Shown here: positions 43,241-52,171 of the stretch, one piece after another
How the letters are laid out: each line of letters starts with the position of its first letter
How positions within the stretch are numbered: the stretch's first letter is position 1
NCBI RefSeq assembly: GCF_014207185.1
Contig: NZ_JACHCP010000007.1
Location: 1 to 64,000, forward strand
Direction of reading: 5' to 3'
Source of the DNA: Rhodanobacter sp. A1T4
Lineage (GTDB): Bacteria; Pseudomonadota; Gammaproteobacteria; Xanthomonadales; Rhodanobacteraceae
DNA length: 64,000 nt
The notes under the pieces: model-generated
What the model was told of the DNA's origin: nothing
What the model saw: only the letters and a program-made list of their open reading frames with translations
Database searches by the model: none
Position numbers and translations under genes: made by a program

Positions 43241-44971
43241 ATGCGCGGCCTTATCCCCGACAGCTTTATCGATGAACTGCTTGCCCGCGTCGACATCGTC
43301 GACGTGATCGAGCGGCGTGTGCCGTTGAAGAAGGCCGGGCGCGAGTGGACGGCCTGTTGTCCCTTCCACAACGAGCGCACGCCGTCGTTTTACGTGAGTC
43401 CGGCCAAGCAGTTTTTCCATTGCTTCGGCTGCGGCGCGCACGGTAGTGCGGTGAAGTTCCTGATGGACTACGAGCGGCTGGAGTTTCCCGACGCAGTCGA
43501 GGAACTCGCACAGACGCTGGGCATGACGGTACCTCGCGAAGGTGGTCGCGAGGGGGCACCGCGCGAGGACAAGACCGACCTCTATGCCCTGCTCGACAGC
43601 TCGGCCAGCTGGTATCAGAGCGAACTGCCGAAAAACACGGACGCGCAGGCGTATTGCAAAAAACGCGGGCTGGATGCGGAAACCATCCAGCGCTTTCGCA
43701 TCGGCTGGGCGCCGGCCGGCTACGACGGCGTGATCAAGTCGCTGGGCAATAGCGAGCGGCGCCTGCAGTTGCTCAACGAGGCCGGCATGGTGGCCAGCAG
43801 CGAGCAGGGCCGCAAATACGACCGCTTCCGCGAGCGTTTGATGTTTCCGATTCTCGATCGGCGCGGTCGCGTTATCGCCTTTGGCGGAAGAGTCTTACAG
43901 GCCGAGCAGACACCTAAATACCTCAACTCCCCCGAGACGCCGCTGTTTCACAAGGGCCGCGAGCTGTTCGCCCTGTGGCAGGTGAAGCAGGCCAATACCA
44001 ACCTGCAGCGCATCGTCGTGGTCGAGGGCTATATGGACGTGATCGCATTGCATCAGGCGGGGCTGCCGATTGCAGTCGCTACGCTGGGCACCGCGACCAC
44101 CCCGGAACATACCGAAGTGCTGTTCCGCGCCGCGCCAGACGTGGTGTTCTGTTTCGACGGCGATCGCGCCGGCCGCGCGGCCGCATGGAAAGCGCTGGAA
44201 TCGGCGCTACCTCGCTTGCGCGATGGGCGCCAGGCGTACTTCCTGTTTCTCCCCGACGGCGAGGATCCGGATTCGCTCGTGCGCAAAGAAGGCAAGGAAG
44301 GCTTCGAGAAGCGCATCAAGGAAGCGATGCCGCTGTCGGATTATTTCTTCAACGAACTCTCGCACGATGTCGAAATGGGCAGCCTCGACGGACGCGCGCG
44401 TCTTGCTGAACGCGCGCGTCCCTTGATTTCCAAATTACCCGACGGCGCGTTTCGGGACTTGATGGGCCAGGAGCTGGAGCGACGCAGCGGCGCGCGTGCA
44501 CTGGTACAGCACGAGCCATCCTCGCAGCGCGCAGTGCAACGGCCGGTTGCGGTACAACGCTCACTGGTGCGCAGCGCCATCGCGTTACTGCTCGCGCAGC
44601 CAGGCGTCGCTGACCACCTCGAGAAGCCCTATCGTTTTTCGCAACTCGACAAACCCGGTATCGGCCTGCTGATCGAACTGCTCGACATTGCGCGCTCGCG
44701 CCCCGGTATCAACTCGGCGATGCTGGTGGAACATTTTGCCGAGCGCGAGGAATATCCAGCGCTGCAGAAGCTGATGGCGGCCATTTCAGTGGGCGAGCCG
44801 GAAAGGCAAAGTCGCGAATTCCTCGACGCGATAGCCCGGCTGGAGCATCAGACAAGCCTCATGCGGAAACGTGATCTGGAAAGTCGCATAAACCAGTTGA
44901 CCGCGGCCGAGAAAGACGAGCTGCGTGCCCTCCTGCCGATTCGCGAACTGTTTACCTCGGACCTGAGCTAG
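43241..44971 (+). CDS. dnaG: DNA primase
   Basis: DnaG makes RNA primers at the replication fork. The 576-aa protein has the CHC2 zinc ribbon (Cys40, His43, Cys61, Cys64), the RNA-polymerase core with TOPRIM motifs VVEGYMDVIALHQAG and FDGDRAGRAA, and a C-terminal DnaB-binding region. Length and order are normal. The preceding strong terminator means it must have its own promoter in 43181-43240. rpoD, which commonly follows dnaG, is absent here. Confidence 0.96.
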   Translation: MRGLIPDSFIDELLARVDIVDVIERRVPLKKAGREWTACCPFHNERTPSFYVSPAKQFFHCFGCGAHGSAVKFLMDYERLEFPDAVEELAQTLGMTVPREGGREGAPREDKTDLYALLDSSASWYQSELPKNTDAQAYCKKRGLDAETIQRFRIGWAPAGYDGVIKSLGNSERRLQLLNEAGMVASSEQGRKYDRFRERLMFPILDRRGRVIAFGGRVLQAEQTPKYLNSPETPLFHKGRELFALWQVKQANTNLQRIVVVEGYMDVIALHQAGLPIAVATLGTATTPEHTEVLFRAAPDVVFCFDGDRAGRAAAWKALESALPRLRDGRQAYFLFLPDGEDPDSLVRKEGKEGFEKRIKEAMPLSDYFFNELSHDVEMGSLDGRARLAERARPLISKLPDGAFRDLMGQELERRSGARALVQHEPSSQRAVQRPVAVQRSLVRSAIALLLAQPGVADHLEKPYRFSQLDKPGIGLLIELLDIARSRPGINSAMLVEHFAEREEYPALQKLMAAISVGEPERQSREFLDAIARLEHQTSLMRKRDLESRINQLTAAEKDELRALLPIRELFTSDLS

Positions 44972-45340
44972 CCGGTTATGTCACAAAGACATACCGCCAG
45001 CATTCCTGATGACAGGTAATCCCGCATGCCTGGCGCTCCCGTGCACCGTAAGGCACATTGTCTGGTCATCGACCCGCTGTCTTAGCGCCCCGGCAGCGTC
45101 TTTCGCACAGTGCGAGGCCTGCTAGGCGCGTGACCGTAACTGAAATCGGCGATCACCAGGTTGGCGTATGACGCTTTTGCGGCGTTGCGCTGAATCAGCT
45201 GAAAATCGTGCCGATTGAGGCAATTGAGGCGGCGCAACGTGGCTTCGCCGTGGGGCAGACTGTCGCCCCACGGGCAATGGTCATGCAACGTGTGGGATGA
45301 TGCCGCTTTGCCGCCAACCACCGGCCGCGCGCCGGCACGC
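44972..45340. other. 369-bp gap between dnaG and the DedA gene
   Basis: No gene is supported. There is a weak stem TATGTC-ACAAA-GACATA at about 44984-45000 and a strong hairpin CCGTGGGGC-AGACTGTC-GCCCCACGG at 45248-45273. A minus-strand frame at 45082-45366 lacks a start with a ribosome site and overlaps the DedA gene. Confidence 0.6.
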
Positions 45341-45964
45341 ATGGATCTGCTCGAACGACTGGTCACGATTTTTGCCGAGAACGGCTACGTTGCAGTATTT
45401 ATCGCGCTGATGATCTGCGGCGCGGGTCTGCCGCTGCCCGAAGACGTGACTCTGGTCGCTGGCGGCGTCATCGCCGGGCTCGGCTACGTCAACGTGCACG
45501 GCATGTTTGCGCTGGCAATGTTCGGCGTGCTGCTGGGTGATTCGGCGATCTTTCTGCTCGGTCACCGCTACGGCGCGAACATCCTGAAATGGCGCTTTGT
45601 GTCACGTATCCTGACGCCTGCCCGCTACAAGATGGTGCAGGAAAAATTCGTCCGCTACGGCAACCGCATGCTGTTCATCGCGCGCTTTCTGCCCGGTATG
45701 CGCACCACCGTCTACATCACTGCCGGCATCAGCCATCGCGTGTCGTTTGTACGCTTTCTGCTGATGGACGGACTCGCCGCGCTGATCAGCGTGCCGTTCT
45801 GGGTCTATCTGGGCTATTTCGGCGCCGACAATCACGAGTGGCTGATGACATGGATGGGGCGTGGACAAAGCAGCCTGTGGGTACTTGTCGGCATCATCGT
45901 GATACTGCTGCTGGTGCTGTGGTGGCGGCATCGGCGGCGCGCCGCTGACAACGAATCTGCCTGA
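45341..45964 (+). CDS. DedA-family membrane protein
   Basis: The 207-aa protein has the DedA (SNARE-associated) signature: GAGLPLPEDVTLVAGG near the start and FIARFLPGMRTTVYITAGIS (about residues 112-131) with the conserved Arg residues. DedA proteins act as lipid flippases for undecaprenyl phosphate or phosphatidylethanolamine in known cases and need the proton gradient. Which lipid applies here is unknown. The ATG at 45341 starts the family N-terminus. A large hairpin lies about 70 bp upstream. Confidence 0.88.
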   Translation: MDLLERLVTIFAENGYVAVFIALMICGAGLPLPEDVTLVAGGVIAGLGYVNVHGMFALAMFGVLLGDSAIFLLGHRYGANILKWRFVSRILTPARYKMVQEKFVRYGNRMLFIARFLPGMRTTVYITAGISHRVSFVRFLLMDGLAALISVPFWVYLGYFGADNHEWLMTWMGRGQSSLWVLVGIIVILLLVLWWRHRRRAADNESA

Positions 45965-46030
45965 CACCAGGCAAACCAGCTGCCAGCGATGCTGGCGTGG
46001 AAGTGCAGCAGCGCCTGATTTCGCTTGGCG

Positions 46031-47572
46031 CTATTGCGCGCGAGCGTCCGCCAACGGCGCAACGCCAGAAGTCCTTTGCGCACCCGGTACGTCCTGCCGA
46101 TTCCACCAACCACCGCCCAAGGCCTGAAACAGTGCAACGGTGTCCGCATAGCGGCTGACCTGCGCACTGGCCAGCGCGATCTGCGCCTGCTGTGCCGTCT
46201 GCTGGGTCGTGAGCAGCACCGCCTCACCGATATCGCCCAGAGCCAGTTGATGCTGGGCGATGACCAGACTTTTCGATGCCGCACTGGCGGCAGTCTGTGC
46301 GGCAGCAAGCGCATCGTTATCCGAACGGATCGCATAAAGCGTATCGGCCACGTTCTGGAACGCGGCGATCACCGTGCCGCGATACTGCGCCTCGGCCTGA
46401 TCGTTGGCTGCTTTCGCGGCGCGCTCCTGATGCATCAGGCTGCCACCTTCGAAGATCGACTGCGCGACGTTGGCGCCAAGATTCCAGAAATTCGTCGCAT
46501 CCTTGAAGATGTCGTTGAAACGCGTGGGCGAACTACCGGCTCCCGCCGTCAGGGTGAGCTTGGGGAAACGATTGGCGATGGCCACGCCAACCTGCGCATT
46601 GGCCGCATGCCATTGCGCCTCGGCCGCACGCACATCGGGCCGCTGTCGCACCAACTGCGAGGGAATCGAAAGGGGCAGATCGTGCGGTAGTTGCAGATCG
46701 GCCAGACTGAAATGGGCAGCCAGATCGTCGCTGGAGTAATTGCCCAGCAGAGCCGCCAGCGCATCGCGCTGCTGCGCCAGCTGCTTTTCCAATGGCGGCA
46801 ACGTCGCCTGTGCCTGCGCCAGCAACGCGACTTGCGCGGCGACATCGGACTCGGCCAACTGACCCAAGGCAAATTCACGACGCACCGTGTCGAGAATCTT
46901 TGACTGGCCATCGATGATGTCGTGTGTTGCCGCGATCTGCGCGCGCAAGCCGGCCTCCTGGATCGCGGCGAGCACCACGTTGGAGGTCAATGTGAGATAG
47001 GTCGCCTCCAGCTGAAAACGCTGTGCATCGGCCTGCGCCTGCAGCGACTCCACCGCACGCCGGTTACCGCCAAAAATATCCGGCATGTACGACACGCTGA
47101 CCTGAGCCGTCGTCAGCGTGTAGTAGTTCGCGTTGGACTGCAGCGGACTGGCCAGTGTCGATGCGTTGCGTTGACGGGTCGTGTTGATGCCGGCATCGAC
47201 CGACGGGTAATACGAGCCCTTTTGCGCCGCCACGTTCTCCTGCGCCTGGCGCAGCGCAGCGCGCGCGCCCTGCATGCCCGGATTGGATGCCAGCGCCTGC
47301 GTGATCAGCTGGTTCAATGCCGACGAATGGAACAGCGTCCACCACTGCGCAGGCACCTGCATATCCGCAACGAAGTGCTGGGCATCGTTGCCACCGGCGG
47401 CACCCATCGGTACCGGCAACTGCTGCGCGGAGTAGTGATCGACCGGCGGTGCGGACGGCTGTTTGAAGTTCGGGCCAACCATGCAGCCGGCCACGAACAG
47501 AGGCATCAGCAAGATGACGGAACGAACTGCCATTACGTGATGGTGTGGTAGTCCGTAATTAAGAACTTTCAT
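46031..47572 (-). CDS. Outer-membrane efflux channel lipoprotein (NodT/OprM family)
   Basis: The 513-aa protein has a lipoprotein signal with FVAGC (Cys at about residue 30) followed by MVGPNFKQP, the NodT family start. Two OEP domains of long coiled-coil helices follow (about 80-290 and 300-495). It should be the outer-membrane duct for the RND pump encoded upstream, 59 bp away. The ATG at 47572 has AAGGAGA 8 nt upstream. A longer frame to 48199 lies inside the pump gene and is rejected. Confidence 0.9.
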   Translation of the reverse strand: MKVLNYGLPHHHVMAVRSVILLMPLFVAGCMVGPNFKQPSAPPVDHYSAQQLPVPMGAAGGNDAQHFVADMQVPAQWWTLFHSSALNQLITQALASNPGMQGARAALRQAQENVAAQKGSYYPSVDAGINTTRQRNASTLASPLQSNANYYTLTTAQVSVSYMPDIFGGNRRAVESLQAQADAQRFQLEATYLTLTSNVVLAAIQEAGLRAQIAATHDIIDGQSKILDTVRREFALGQLAESDVAAQVALLAQAQATLPPLEKQLAQQRDALAALLGNYSSDDLAAHFSLADLQLPHDLPLSIPSQLVRQRPDVRAAEAQWHAANAQVGVAIANRFPKLTLTAGAGSSPTRFNDIFKDATNFWNLGANVAQSIFEGGSLMHQERAAKAANDQAEAQYRGTVIAAFQNVADTLYAIRSDNDALAAAQTAASAASKSLVIAQHQLALGDIGEAVLLTTQQTAQQAQIALASAQVSRYADTVALFQALGGGWWNRQDVPGAQRTSGVAPLADARAQ

Positions 47573-47631
47573 CGTCTGGTCTCCTTGCGGACGGCGCGAT
47601 GCGCACATCGACGTCAGTGAAATACGCATGC

Positions 47632-50600
47632 TCATTTCTCCCCCGCCACAGGTGACTTGCGGGCGGCGCGGCGCTCGATGGCGTACTCCATCGCGAAGTA
47701 GAACGCCGGCAGGATAAACAGCGTCAGCAGGGTCGCGATCGGCAAGCCACCGACCACGACGGATGCCAGCCCGCGCTGCACGTCGGTGCCGATGCCGGTA
47801 GCCATCGCGGCAGGCAGCATGCCGACACTGGCTACTGTGGCGGTCATCAGCACCGGACGGAACCGCTCGGTGGCACCGGCCACTACCGCCTCCTCGATCG
47901 ACAAACCGCCTGCGCGCACGCGATTGATGTTGGAGATCATGATGATGCCGTTCTGCACCGCCACACCGAACAGCGCGATAAAGCCGACCGCCGTCGCAAT
48001 GTTCAGCGTCTCGCCGCGCAGGTGCAACGAAATCAGTCCACCTAATGTAGCCAACGGCACCACGGCCAGCACCAGAAACGACTGCCGAAGTTTGCCGAAC
48101 TCGGCGTACAGAAACACTGCCATGATCGCCATCACCAGGCCCAGCACCACAATCAGACGCGCCTGCGCGCGCTGCTGATTCTCGAACGTGCCAGCCCACT
48201 CGGTGCGATAAACCTGCTTGTCGAAATGCACCTTCCGGTCGATCTGCTGCTGCGCGTCGGCCAGATACTCCGACAGCGCGCGATCGCGGTTGTCGACACG
48301 GATGGTCAGTGCGCGCTCGTTCTTCTCGTGCGAGATGGTGCTCTCACCAGTCTTCAGGCTGATGTGCGCAACCTCTTTCAGCGGAATCTGCGCGCCGCTG
48401 GCAGCAGACAATGGCAGGTTGCCGATCGCCTCCAGATTGTTGGCCACCGCCTGCGGCACGCGCGCGGTGACGTTGTAGGTGCGGTCACCGACATATACCT
48501 GGGTGATCGGTGCGCCGCCGATGGCCGTCTGAATCAGCGCGCTGATATCGGCCACATTGATGCCGTAACGTGCGGCTGCCATGCGATCGGCTTGGATCGC
48601 CAACTGCGGAATCGGTGGCTCCTGGAAGATCGACGCATCGGCGGTACCGCGCACGCCCTTGAGCACATCCACGATGCTATTGCCGATGCGCCGCATCTCG
48701 ACCAGATCGTCACCGTAGATGCGCATCACCAGCGGACTGTGTGCGCCACCGATCATGTCATTTTCGCCATCGACGATCGGCTGGCTGATACCGATGCTCA
48801 TGCCAGGCAGCTGCTGCAGGCGCGTGTTGAACTTGCGCAGGAACTGCGCCTTGGTCTCGCCGTTGGCCCAGCTGCTGTAAGGCGTCAGGCCGACGGCAGA
48901 TTCCACATGAGAGGGCGTCCAAGGATCGGTACCGGTATCGTTGCGACCGAGCTGGGTGACGATGTACGACACCTCGGGAAACTCGCGCACCGCGCGGCGC
49001 AGCTCGCCGGTCATCTCGCTGGCCTTGTCCAGCGACAGACCGGTGGGCATCTGTACCTGCAGCCACAGCGAACCTTCGTCCAGGTCCGGCAGAAACTCGC
49101 GGCCCAGCGAACCACCCAGCAGCACCACGGCGAGCAGCGCCACGCCGGTGATCACGTAGACCAGCGGCAGATGATTCAACAGCCGATCGAGCAAGCGACT
49201 GTAGCCATGCTGCAATCGTTCCAGTGGCTTGTTGTGAAACAGCTTGCGTGGCTTGCGCAGCGCAATGAAAGTCAGCCCGGGCGTCAGTGTGATGGTGCAT
49301 AACAGCGCGGCGAGCAACGCAAAGCCGACGGTGAAAGCCATCGGTGCAAACAGCTTGCCTTCCGCATGCTCGAATGCGAGCAGCGGCGCATACGCGGTGA
49401 TGATGATCAGCGTGGCAAAGAAGATCGAGCGACCGACATGCGAAGTCATCGTCATCACATCGTCTTCGGTCAGTGGTTCGTCCGGCTTCTCCTCGCGCCG
49501 ACGCAGGATCGCCTCGGTCACCACGATCGTGCCATCGACGATCACGCCGAAGTCGATCGCGCCCAGCGAAAACAGATTCGCCGGCATCTTGAGAAAGTGC
49601 ATCAGGATGAACACAGTCACCAGCGACATCGGAATCGCCACCGCCGCCACCAGCGCCGCGCGCATGTTGCCGAGGAACAGGATCAGCACGATGCAGACCA
49701 GGCCGACGCCTTCCATCACCGTGTGCAGCACCTTTTCCTTGGTCGCCTTGACCAGGTCGTCGCGATCGATATACGGCACGATGCGCACATCCTGCGCAGC
49801 CAGTCGCTGATTGAGTTCAGCTACCTTGGCGTGGATGCCTTCGAGCACGCGCGACGGATTCTCGTACTTCAGCAGATCGACGATACCCTCGATCGTGTCG
49901 GGGTTGTTGTCCTTGCCCAGAATGCCTTCGCGCACTTGATGGCCGTACTGCAGCTTGCCCAGATCACGCACGAACACCGGCACGCCATTGGACTGCGTGA
50001 CCACGATATCGCCAAGATCTTTCAGCGTATGCACCATGCCGATGCCGCGCACGATGTACGACTGCTCGCCGCGCGTGATGCGGCCGCCGCCCGCGTTGGC
50101 AGTGTTGGCCGAAATGGCGCTGCTGACCTGGTTGACGCTGACCTTGTAGCGCAGCAGCTGGGCCGGATCGAGCTCCAGCTGGAACTCCTTGGTGAATCCG
50201 CCGAACACGTCGACGTTGGCCACCCCGGGCACCTGCTGCAGGGCCGGCACGATCACCCAGTTCTGCAGCTCGGACAGCTGCATCAGGTTCTTGCTGTCCG
50301 ACTCCAACGTATAGCGATAGATCTCGCCGGCCGGGCCGGAAACCGGGTCGAGACTGGGCGTAATCCCCGTCGGCAGCGTGACCTGCGACAACCGCTCGGT
50401 GACGCGCTGGCGTTCCCAGTAATCTTCGGCGCCGTCCTTGAAAACCATGGTAATCAGCGACAGCCCGAACGTGCTGCTGGAGCGGATATTGACCAGACCT
50501 GGCGTGCCGGACAGTCCGCGCTCCAGCGGCGTGGTGATCTGTTGCTCGATCTCCTCGGCAGCCAGGCCCGGCACTTGCGTGGTGACCTGCACCGTGACGT

Positions 50601-50730
50601 CGCTGAGTTCGGGATAGGCCTCGATCGCCAGCTGCGTCCAGGAGTAGTACCCGAACAGCGCAACCAGCACCGTCACCACCAGGAACAGCACGCGGCGGTG
50701 GAAACAAAACCGCAGGATGGCATCAATCAT
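47632..50730 (-). CDS. RND efflux pump, heavy-metal (CzcA/CusA) family
   Basis: The 1032-aa protein has 12 membrane helices and two large periplasmic loops. The fourth helix carries DFGVIVDGTIVVTEA, in which the three acidic residues of the CzcA proton relay (D, D, E) keep their spacing. The usual Asn after the Glu is Ala here. These features place it in the HME-RND group for divalent or monovalent metals. The ATG at 50730 overlaps the adaptor stop by 8 bp. No metal-binding CusF-like gene or two-component system is adjacent. Confidence 0.9.
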   Translation of the reverse strand: MIDAILRFCFHRRVLFLVVTVLVALFGYYSWTQLAIEAYPELSDVTVQVTTQVPGLAAEEIEQQITTPLERGLSGTPGLVNIRSSSTFGLSLITMVFKDGAEDYWERQRVTERLSQVTLPTGITPSLDPVSGPAGEIYRYTLESDSKNLMQLSELQNWVIVPALQQVPGVANVDVFGGFTKEFQLELDPAQLLRYKVSVNQVSSAISANTANAGGGRITRGEQSYIVRGIGMVHTLKDLGDIVVTQSNGVPVFVRDLGKLQYGHQVREGILGKDNNPDTIEGIVDLLKYENPSRVLEGIHAKVAELNQRLAAQDVRIVPYIDRDDLVKATKEKVLHTVMEGVGLVCIVLILFLGNMRAALVAAVAIPMSLVTVFILMHFLKMPANLFSLGAIDFGVIVDGTIVVTEAILRRREEKPDEPLTEDDVMTMTSHVGRSIFFATLIIITAYAPLLAFEHAEGKLFAPMAFTVGFALLAALLCTITLTPGLTFIALRKPRKLFHNKPLERLQHGYSRLLDRLLNHLPLVYVITGVALLAVVLLGGSLGREFLPDLDEGSLWLQVQMPTGLSLDKASEMTGELRRAVREFPEVSYIVTQLGRNDTGTDPWTPSHVESAVGLTPYSSWANGETKAQFLRKFNTRLQQLPGMSIGISQPIVDGENDMIGGAHSPLVMRIYGDDLVEMRRIGNSIVDVLKGVRGTADASIFQEPPIPQLAIQADRMAAARYGINVADISALIQTAIGGAPITQVYVGDRTYNVTARVPQAVANNLEAIGNLPLSAASGAQIPLKEVAHISLKTGESTISHEKNERALTIRVDNRDRALSEYLADAQQQIDRKVHFDKQVYRTEWAGTFENQQRAQARLIVVLGLVMAIMAVFLYAEFGKLRQSFLVLAVVPLATLGGLISLHLRGETLNIATAVGFIALFGVAVQNGIIMISNINRVRAGGLSIEEAVVAGATERFRPVLMTATVASVGMLPAAMATGIGTDVQRGLASVVVGGLPIATLLTLFILPAFYFAMEYAIERRAARKSPVAGEK

Positions 50731-51856
50731 TGAGCAACACTCCACCCTTCACCACCACGCGGTCGCCCTGACGCAGGCCAGCCAGCACACGCGTGCCGGT
50801 GCCTTCGTCATCGCCCAGCTGCACGGTGCGACGCTGGAACGTCCACGGCGATACCTCGACCAGCACGGTGGTGCTGTCGTTGTTCATCAGCAGAGCCGAC
50901 TCGGGTACGAACACCTGCGCCGGTTGCGCCGCAGCGAACGTAGCGGTGGCGAACATGTTGGGCTTCAGGCGGCCATCGGCATTGCTGACGGTGATGCGCA
51001 CCATGCCGCGGCGAGTATCGGGCTGCAACACGCTGCTGACGGAACTGACGCGACCGTGCAGCACGCTGCCCGGATAGGCGGAGAGCGTTACGTCGACGGG
51101 CTCATCGCGCACAACCAGTGCGAGATCGTCTTCGGCCACATTGGCGGTGACCCAAACCGAATCGAGATTGACAATGGTCATCATCGACGCGGTAACGTCG
51201 TTGACGTAGGTGCCTGGTGCGATCGACAGCGCGGTAATGCTGCCGTCCATCGGCGCGAGCACGCTGATGCCGGGACCGGCAGCATGCTTGCCGCTATCGG
51301 CCGTACCGCCAACTGCCGCCAGTCGCGTCTGCGCGCGCTGGTATTCGTCCAACGCCTGGTTGTAGCCGCTTTGCGCAGCCTGCAGATCCTTGACCGCCGC
51401 GCCGCCTGCCTGCTGCACCCCGCTCGCTCGGTCGAGGCTTTTCTTCGCCAGGTCAAGCGCATCGCGGGCCTTGGCGACATCGGCAACCGCCTGCGCAAAA
51501 TCACCCGACCCGATCACCGCAAGCAGTTGTCCGCGGTGCACCGTGTCGCCAAGACCGACCTTCAGCGAGACCACTTTGCCGGATAGGGACGGCAAGATAT
51601 TGGCCGTACGCGCCGGATCGGCCTCGACCATCGCCGGTGCGGCGAGTGTGTGCGGCAGCGCGCGCAACTCGACCGTCTGCACCTGCAGCCGCGTGCGCAG
51701 CGGCGAGTGCTCGGGTATCCGCAACAGGCCGTGATCATCGATGACCGCTGGCTGCGGTGGCGCCTCTTTTGGCGCGTGCGAACAGGCCCCCAGCGAGAGG
51801 ATCAGGGTCGCCATGGCGAAACGACAGGTCATGTTTTTTGTGGTTTGAAAGCGCAT
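50723..51856 (-). CDS. RND periplasmic adaptor lipoprotein (CzcB-like)
   Basis: The 377-aa membrane-fusion protein has a lipobox (LSLGAC, about residue 24), split barrel-sandwich lipoyl halves (SGKVVSLKVGLGDTVHRGQ and SVLAPMDGSITALSI) around a helical hairpin (about 115-185), and beta-barrel and membrane-proximal domains. It links the pump to the outer-membrane channel. The ATG at 51856 has GGGGAAG upstream. It has no extended His-rich metal-binding N-terminus like that of some CzcB proteins. Confidence 0.9.
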   Translation of the reverse strand: MRFQTTKNMTCRFAMATLILSLGACSHAPKEAPPQPAVIDDHGLLRIPEHSPLRTRLQVQTVELRALPHTLAAPAMVEADPARTANILPSLSGKVVSLKVGLGDTVHRGQLLAVIGSGDFAQAVADVAKARDALDLAKKSLDRASGVQQAGGAAVKDLQAAQSGYNQALDEYQRAQTRLAAVGGTADSGKHAAGPGISVLAPMDGSITALSIAPGTYVNDVTASMMTIVNLDSVWVTANVAEDDLALVVRDEPVDVTLSAYPGSVLHGRVSSVSSVLQPDTRRGMVRITVSNADGRLKPNMFATATFAAAQPAQVFVPESALLMNNDSTTVLVEVSPWTFQRRTVQLGDDEGTGTRVLAGLRQGDRVVVKGGVLLND

Positions 51857-52171
51857 GGGCTTCCCCTTCATGCAACAGGCTCATGCGTGCACCGACTGGG
51901 CAGAGTCGGCGCAGCGCGGGAACGGCAGGGAAAGCTGGCGGCTCCGATAAGAGCTGCCGGGCGCATCCCGAACCGCGGTCAGGCCATCAACGGCCGCCGC
52001 GTTCGGGCACCACTCCTTGATGGAGCGTGCGCGCATGCGGCGTCAGAACGACGGCAGGATATTCGGTGATCTGGTTCTGAGTGATCGACTTATGGCTAAT
52101 CTATTTCTGGAATCCGGGTCCAAGGCAGGTGTTCTCCTTCTTCATGCTGTGAATGGTGATGAGGTTCATCG
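51857..52171. other. Intergenic region upstream of the RND operon
   Basis: This 315-bp stretch should hold the RND operon promoter and the end of the Na/Pi transcript. Apart from the hairpin at 51937-51958 I see no gene and no clear metal-regulator palindrome. Confidence 0.55.
51937..51958 (-). terminator. Hairpin between Na/Pi symporter and RND operon
   Basis: GGCGGCTC-CGATAA-GAGCTGCC forms an 8-bp stem with one G-T pair. On the minus strand it is followed by AGCTTTCCC, a weak T-run. It could end the symporter transcript or act in the RND leader. Confidence 0.35.

Noticed and set aside
45082..45366. Minus-strand 94-codon frame before the DedA gene
   Set aside because: It has no ribosome site or internal ATG, overlaps the DedA start and has no recognisable domain.
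47573..48199. Long upstream extension of the outer-membrane channel gene
   Set aside because: It runs in another frame of the pump gene, and a strong ribosome site plus lipoprotein signal fix the start at 47572.
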